A stretch of DNA of 28,708 bases from JBIICS01 sp044238735 (GTDB lineage Bacteria; Bacteroidota; Bacteroidia; UBA4408): positions 1 to 28,708 of the forward strand of contig JBIICS010000021.1 in the NCBI GenBank assembly GCA_044238735.1. Direction: 5' to 3'. Position numbers and translations under genes: made by a program. Shown piece by piece: positions 27,001 to 28,708 of the stretch (its first letter is position 1; each line of letters starts with the position of its first letter). The notes under the pieces are model-generated. The model was not told where the DNA came from. It searched no databases and worked only from the letters and a program-made list of their open reading frames with translations.

Positions 27001-28708
27001 AATTTACGACTCAGGAGGAATACCGTTTAATTCAGTTTCTTTTAAAGATTCTACGTTAGTATTTATTGTAGGCGATGGAGGAAAGATTGTAAAAATTGCA
27101 GGAAATCCAACCAGTGGATTTTCTGTTCCCACAATTGTAAACCCAACCATCCCAATTAATGCAAATTGCACGGGCGTGTCTTTTGCAGGTTCAACGGGGT
27201 ATTGTGTTGGTACAGATGGTAAAGTATATGGAGGATCTACATGGGGAGAACAAACCATTTCAGGTACAAACAATGCTTCTTTAAATGCCTTAACTTTCCT
27301 TAATGGAAATTTTGGTTTTGCTGTTGGAAATAATGGAACAGTAGTTAGATTTAAAAATGGTTCATTTAATCAGGTTTTTGATGGTGTGCCATCAGATTTT
27401 ACAAGTGTGCAAATAAAAGATACATTAACTGCATATGTTGTAGGTGATGACGGAGTAGTTTATTTAACAGAGGATGGCGGCGATAACTGGGAGCGTTATT
27501 CTATTGGAAACACTTCTAATTTAAGAGCAGCAAGCTATAAGTCAGGTAAAGGAGTTATAGTGGGAAGTCAGGGCGGTGGTTTCCGTTTTGGCGGTAATGA
27601 TATAAGTATGAGTGTAACCGATAGTGTTTATTGTGCCGGCGAGGCTATAAACATAGATTACCTGGTATCCGGTCAATTTAATACTGGCAACGTATTTAAA
27701 GTTGAACTATCGGATGTTAATGGAGATTTTACCAGTCCGCAAATTATTGGTTCGGTAAGCTCCACTACTTTTGGCACCATAAACGCCACCATACCTGCAG
27801 TGATTGAAGCTGGAAGTGCCTACCGTATTCGTATTGTATCTACCGATAGTCTGGTAACAGGTGCGGATAATGGTTTTAACATTACCTTAGTAGCAAGTCC
27901 TTTTATTAAGTTAGGAAATGATACCAGTATATGTTCAGGATCTTCTATTACACTTAATGCCGGAACAGGTAATTTTAACTATATATGGAATACTGGAGAT
28001 ATCACTTCCAATATATCTGTTAATACCGAAGGAGGATATGCTGTAAACGTTACTGATGCAAATGGTTGTTCTGGTAAAGACTCTATCTTTGTTGCTGTAA
28101 TTAATACTTTACAAGTTAATTTAGGAAGTGACATTAGTACATGTAACAGCTCAAGTGTGGAATTAGATGCAGGAGTAATAGGTACAAGCTATAGCTGGAG
28201 TTCTGGTGCAACCACTCAGATTTTACCGGTTACTAACGCCGGAACCTACTGGGTAAGTGTTTCTAAATGTAATCAAACCGTAAGCGATACCATTAAAATT
28301 AATTTTAGTCAATCCATCGCTTCAGCAACTATTTCCAATTCGGGTGGTACATTAACAGCCGGAGGTGTAATAGGTACAGGAGTAACTTATCAATGGTACA
28401 AAGGTCAAACACCGGGAGCTGGTGTTCCAATTCCCAATGCAACTTCTCAGAGCTATGTGCCTCAAGATACCGGATGGTATTATGTAATGGCTACAAATGC
28501 TGCCGGATGTTTTAGCTATTCGAGTGCTGTTTATGCTTCCGGAATTGGATTTACGGAGTATACCAATGATGCAAGTGTTTTAAATATATTTCCCAATCCT
28601 AATTCGGGAAGTTTTACCATTAAACTTAATACAAACGCCAGCTATGTTAAATTTGAAATTATTGATGTTTTAGGAAAAATAGTTTGGCTGGAAGAAGTAA
28701 ATAATGTT
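18050..28708 (+). CDS. Giant secreted repeat protein: 28 Kre9/KNH-type domains, PKD, YCF48-like propeller, T9SS tail; 3' end outside window
   Basis: One frame runs from the ATG at 18050 to the right edge without a stop: 3553 codons, ending on a codon boundary. Signal peptide: MKNFLSLVSFVLLFSGVFSQ. Residues about 20-2703 are 28 tandem domains of 93-100 residues, each with 'PNGGExW', 'ItW', 'YSxDNGxTW', 'YxWxVPN', 'CxIRIxD' and 'DxSNxxFxI', the pattern of the Kre9/KNH-type Ser/Thr-rich beta-domain family. Then follow a 'LLCKGDTFYVNY' module (about 2705-2810), a PKD domain ('YNWSFGDGDSSG', about 2850), a YCF48-like propeller (about 2900-3185), a second copy of the module ('VYCAGEAINIDY'), two 'LGNDTSICSGSS'-type domains, an Ig-like domain ('YQWYKGQTPG') and the beginning of a T9SS type A tail ('LNIFPNPNSGSFTIKL'). 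About 35 more residues should finish it. It is likely a cell-surface or released adhesin; this role is inferred. Confidence 0.95.
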   Translation, partial: MKNFLSLVSFVLLFSGVFSQTFNIVSPATGDNWAEGSNQNIAWTTNGSIQYVDLYYSTDNGATYNLIADFTTNTGVYAWSLPAGVTSATCKVAIFNSLNNDQFATSGNFTIGGGSGTITLLQPNGGENLLGGNTYNISWNSINVNTLNIMFSKDNGNNWEYVSNVNASIGSFQWTLPYVNSSNCLIKLIDSEDSSKFDLSNNVFSISGNYLWLTSPNGGETFSSGSSNTITWTYSGGSNFANLYYSINNGTNWNLIAGNINKSNQYYAWTVPNLSSQNVKVKIEDITTPSIKDESDNFFTINGLPSSIFLTYPNGGQTFKQQQQVSIQWNSSSITSGVNLYYSSDNGLNWILIENNVNSNDGDNIFYWTTPNTLSDLYKIKIENAENPNQFDISNNSFSVILPQITINNPNGGENYTGGSTQTISWSNNNVSSNVNIYFSSDGGNSYSLLANGINNQGSYNWTIPNISSSQCLIKVTDYYFNNIFDVSNNPFSINPAPSSIQLNYPNGGESWVIGQSKIITWTSNYINYINIDYSTDGGSTYTNYISNVNASNGSYSFTVPNIISNNVKIKVYDNSNTTISDVSNNTLSFIKPTLTLITPNGGETYNGGSTQTLNIFNNGSYTYVNIDLSTDNGNTWSNINFNAYISSGSTNVNCNLPNIGSSQCKIRITDYNDNSITDQSDANFTIKFTTPSIILTSPNGGEIWAEGQTQSINWTAYNVSKSNLFYSSDSGNTWNLIASNLNTNSGSNSYNWLVPSGINSSKCYIKVVDANNNQYFDRSNGLFTIPAPSITVISANGGEFLQIGSSYRFKWNSIGTSRYVTLEYRTSPTGNWTTLVAGINDYGYYDWTVTGPTSGTCKIRVTDYYNNAITDQSDFNFSIVNAQSASISISAPVSTTIWQTNSQQYISWNSNGISNVKLEYNLNGNIPTGWVTISSSTQNTNSYAWTVPATATSNARIRVSDASNSSVSAVSDNFKIVSPFIEVTSPSTSDLWTAGTQEYIEWNHTGLSSYVRLDYSLDNGSTWVNIVNLANNFGYYYWTIPPTIQNACLIVKVSDYSDANLFDVSEYCTEVNAQTPTLTLTTPNGGEQYKVGSQQAMYWSYQNVDSIKVEFSSNNGASWSTIANSVYAQDSYLNWTVPNVVSDFCKIKITSKIDNTVLDISNSIFKVYSPSITVVSPNGGEIIEANSIKQIQWYSQGIINNYVNLYYSIDNGSTWDLFAYPSTYDNQLNTYNWNVPNSPTIRCLIKIADSNNPNFFDLSDASFTINPPPPSITVTYPNGNENLVAGSTLNISYTSQSVSNVNIEYSIDNGQNWTTIVINQTANGNYSWILPNVSSNQARIRVADISNPAVSDMSNNTFTIIKPLIEIISPNGGETYTTNTNASAKFYMEGQNNYVKLYYSLDSAATWVYYNYMYAYNNQVNTFNWVTPTSPSTKVFIKIEDNNNSSIYDTTDSDINIVLPQPNLTLTSPNGGETWGLGNAYYINWNAVSVSAVNIYYSVNNGTSWTNIINNVSGGSYYWTVPNLTSGTYPNCKIKIEDASNSSLFDVSNFNFTLTNPGITVNGPNGGEQFTEQTYASIRWTPVALTNYVNIYYSLDSGATYTYLTQVYSQNSIQNSYSWYINNGSATNKAKIKLCDYSDQNKCDESNAVFTILPSTPFVNLTYPNGGENFTAGQSYYIQWSSNNVSNVKIEFSTNNGSTYNTIAANVSSITGSTNYYNWTVPTNISNSCQVKIRITDISNSTYTDQSASAFCIGVPTITVITPNGGETWQGGSVQNLKWSSNNISSYVYIALSTDGGNTYSTPVFANNTGSYSYTVPNTPSNQAIIQIKDYYNQNISDISNANFTITQAPPSVKVLSPNNGGTIVVGDSYAISWSSVSIVRVGIEYTYDNGLNWINIASNITASLGYYNWLVPNTPSNQCKIRIYDQNNSSINDVSDLSFNIKSPYITVISPNGGENWGIGSTRQIKWTSAGINFVDVYYSTDNGATWNTIVSNYQAGSGTYNWTVPANPSPICRIKISEQSNASNFDVSNNVFTIPNPSVVLTSPNGGETWASGTSKTIYWNATGIQNLMLEYTTDGGANWNTIISAVNASSGFYNWNVPNITSQNCLIRATDISNSNYTDITDGVFKIVAPVLTITSPSGGENFVAYTYQNITWNSNAVSSYVKLEYSVNGGSTWNLISNAEYNDGSYNWYVANNPSNNCKVRISDYYINTINSISNGNFNISAPQPTITITSPNGGENWTIGTAYTIRWNSVSVNNVKIEYTINGGTNWSTIVSSTNSNNGNNSYLWNIPNQPSTKCLIRISDIANPNIVDFSNGNFTIPPPSITLTSPNGGEIWGSPSQHYIYWNSISVPNVKIEYTSNGNVWNTIVSNTNGNNGSYYWNIPSGINSLNCRVRVSSSIASNISDQSNAKFSIQTPSINVTAPNGGETLTGLSNTYIKWTGIASSNYVKIDYSTNNGSTWTNIVNGASNNGTYNWYVPNVASAQCKIRVSDYYNNTISDESNGVFSITQAQPNITLYTPNGGENWLVGNYNYIYWSSVAVQNVKLEYSINYGTSWNTINTSVNASSGYYYWYIPSTLSNQCLVRVSDANNATINDQSNAVFSISQPIPSITVTSPNGGEQWAINSFRYIYWNSTALSLLDIYLSTDGGINFNLVGDNINASQGYLYINVPNIISNNCKIKIQDVYSNLSDLSDADFQIYQPVSNNNSIITSYTPDNLLCKGDTFYVNYTASGVYNNGNTFSVQLSDSSGSFSNPLEIGFKVSNDLQDSIISVIPTSILNGVNYKVRVVSTDMPAIGSANLSPIVINSTQFDFVADQTLKYLPDGKVNFEFIPDGDTTGYIYNWSFGDGDSSGVANPTHHYNTPGFYTVSLNVSASGSCATEKTNISYVVVEQVFPTIVIPPANTNDLSAVSMANAFVGCAVGTNGTILLTNNGGVNWTPVQAAINGNITGVQMYNLNLAIISTSTGFVYQTLNGGLSWSQIYDSGGIPFNSVSFKDSTLVFIVGDGGKIVKIAGNPTSGFSVPTIVNPTIPINANCTGVSFAGSTGYCVGTDGKVYGGSTWGEQTISGTNNASLNALTFLNGNFGFAVGNNGTVVRFKNGSFNQVFDGVPSDFTSVQIKDTLTAYVVGDDGVVYLTEDGGDNWERYSIGNTSNLRAASYKSGKGVIVGSQGGGFRFGGNDISMSVTDSVYCAGEAINIDYLVSGQFNTGNVFKVELSDVNGDFTSPQIIGSVSSTTFGTINATIPAVIEAGSAYRIRIVSTDSLVTGADNGFNITLVASPFIKLGNDTSICSGSSITLNAGTGNFNYIWNTGDITSNISVNTEGGYAVNVTDANGCSGKDSIFVAVINTLQVNLGSDISTCNSSSVELDAGVIGTSYSWSSGATTQILPVTNAGTYWVSVSKCNQTVSDTIKINFSQSIASATISNSGGTLTAGGVIGTGVTYQWYKGQTPGAGVPIPNATSQSYVPQDTGWYYVMATNAAGCFSYSSAVYASGIGFTEYTNDASVLNIFPNPNSGSFTIKLNTNASYVKFEIIDVLGKIVWLEEVNNV
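18107..26160 (+). repeat. Array of 28 tandem ~96-codon Kre9/KNH-type units
   Basis: The Pro codon of the 'PNGGE' motif, or its equivalent, recurs at 18128, 18416, 18695, 18986, 19277, 19565, 19847, 20144, 20435 (Ala here), 20726, 21008, 21299, 21581, 21881, 22160, 22457, 22742, 23042, 23339, 23624, 23906, 24188, 24470, 24758, 25046, 25328, 25616 and 25904. Spacings are 279-300 bases, always multiples of three. Units are clearly diverged at DNA level, with no identical neighbours seen. Units 1, 10 and 11 lack the NGG signature but keep the other motifs. Confidence 0.93.

Overview
The window is AT-rich chromosomal DNA from a member of the Bacteroidota. This rests on protein families and signals, not on a marker gene. 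Four secreted proteins carry, or start to carry, a type IX secretion (T9SS) type A C-terminal sorting domain. There are SprB-type repeats, a Reg_prop/Y_Y_Y sensor and a YicC homologue. Three genes have promoters of the Bacteroidota form TTTG-N19/20-TAnnTTTG, and two have TTG start codons. The genus cannot be resolved. No rRNA, tRNA, CRISPR array, insertion sequence or phage gene is visible.

Left part (1-7913), mostly minus strand. A two-gene unit encodes a 9-TPR periplasmic protein and, 7 bases downstream, a TPR plus PD40-propeller protein cut by the left edge. A divergent thioredoxin-like gene overlaps the tail of a convergent HEAT-like gene. A secreted M43-family metalloprotease with a T9SS tail follows, with a clear terminator behind it. 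Upstream lies a tightly overlapping ArsC/Spx-like, EamA transporter and YicC operon, then a divergent LPG-synthase-type membrane protein.

Middle part (7967-14063). Two tandem paralogous SprB-repeat exoproteins (1174 and 763 aa) each have their own promoter and terminator. Their N-terminal domains and last ~595 codons correspond, while the middles differ: six SprB repeats in one and an extra Ig-like module in the other. They are a modular duplication.

Right part (14113-28708). An acyl-CoA thioesterase gene overlaps by 4 bases a TTG-started sensor phosphatase (propeller, Y_Y_Y, membrane helix, coiled coil, SpoIIE/PP2C). After that a single reading frame runs from 18050 to the right edge without a stop: at least 3553 codons encoding a giant secreted protein. 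It has a signal peptide, 28 tandem Kre9/KNH-type beta domains of 93-100 residues, a PKD domain, a YCF48-like propeller flanked by two copies of another module, Ig-like domains and the beginning of a T9SS tail. Because it has no stop codon here, it is easily missed by simple ORF listing, yet it fills more than a third of the window.

Taken together, the locus looks like a store of cell-surface or released T9SS cargo (protease, two SprB-like proteins, a giant putative adhesin) next to housekeeping genes. The surface or adhesion role is inference. The most noteworthy points are the giant repeat protein, with an Asp-box-like hairpin in most units and a lone cysteine at one position in 20 of 28 units, and the modular paralogue pair with an unrecognised domain before the sorting tail.
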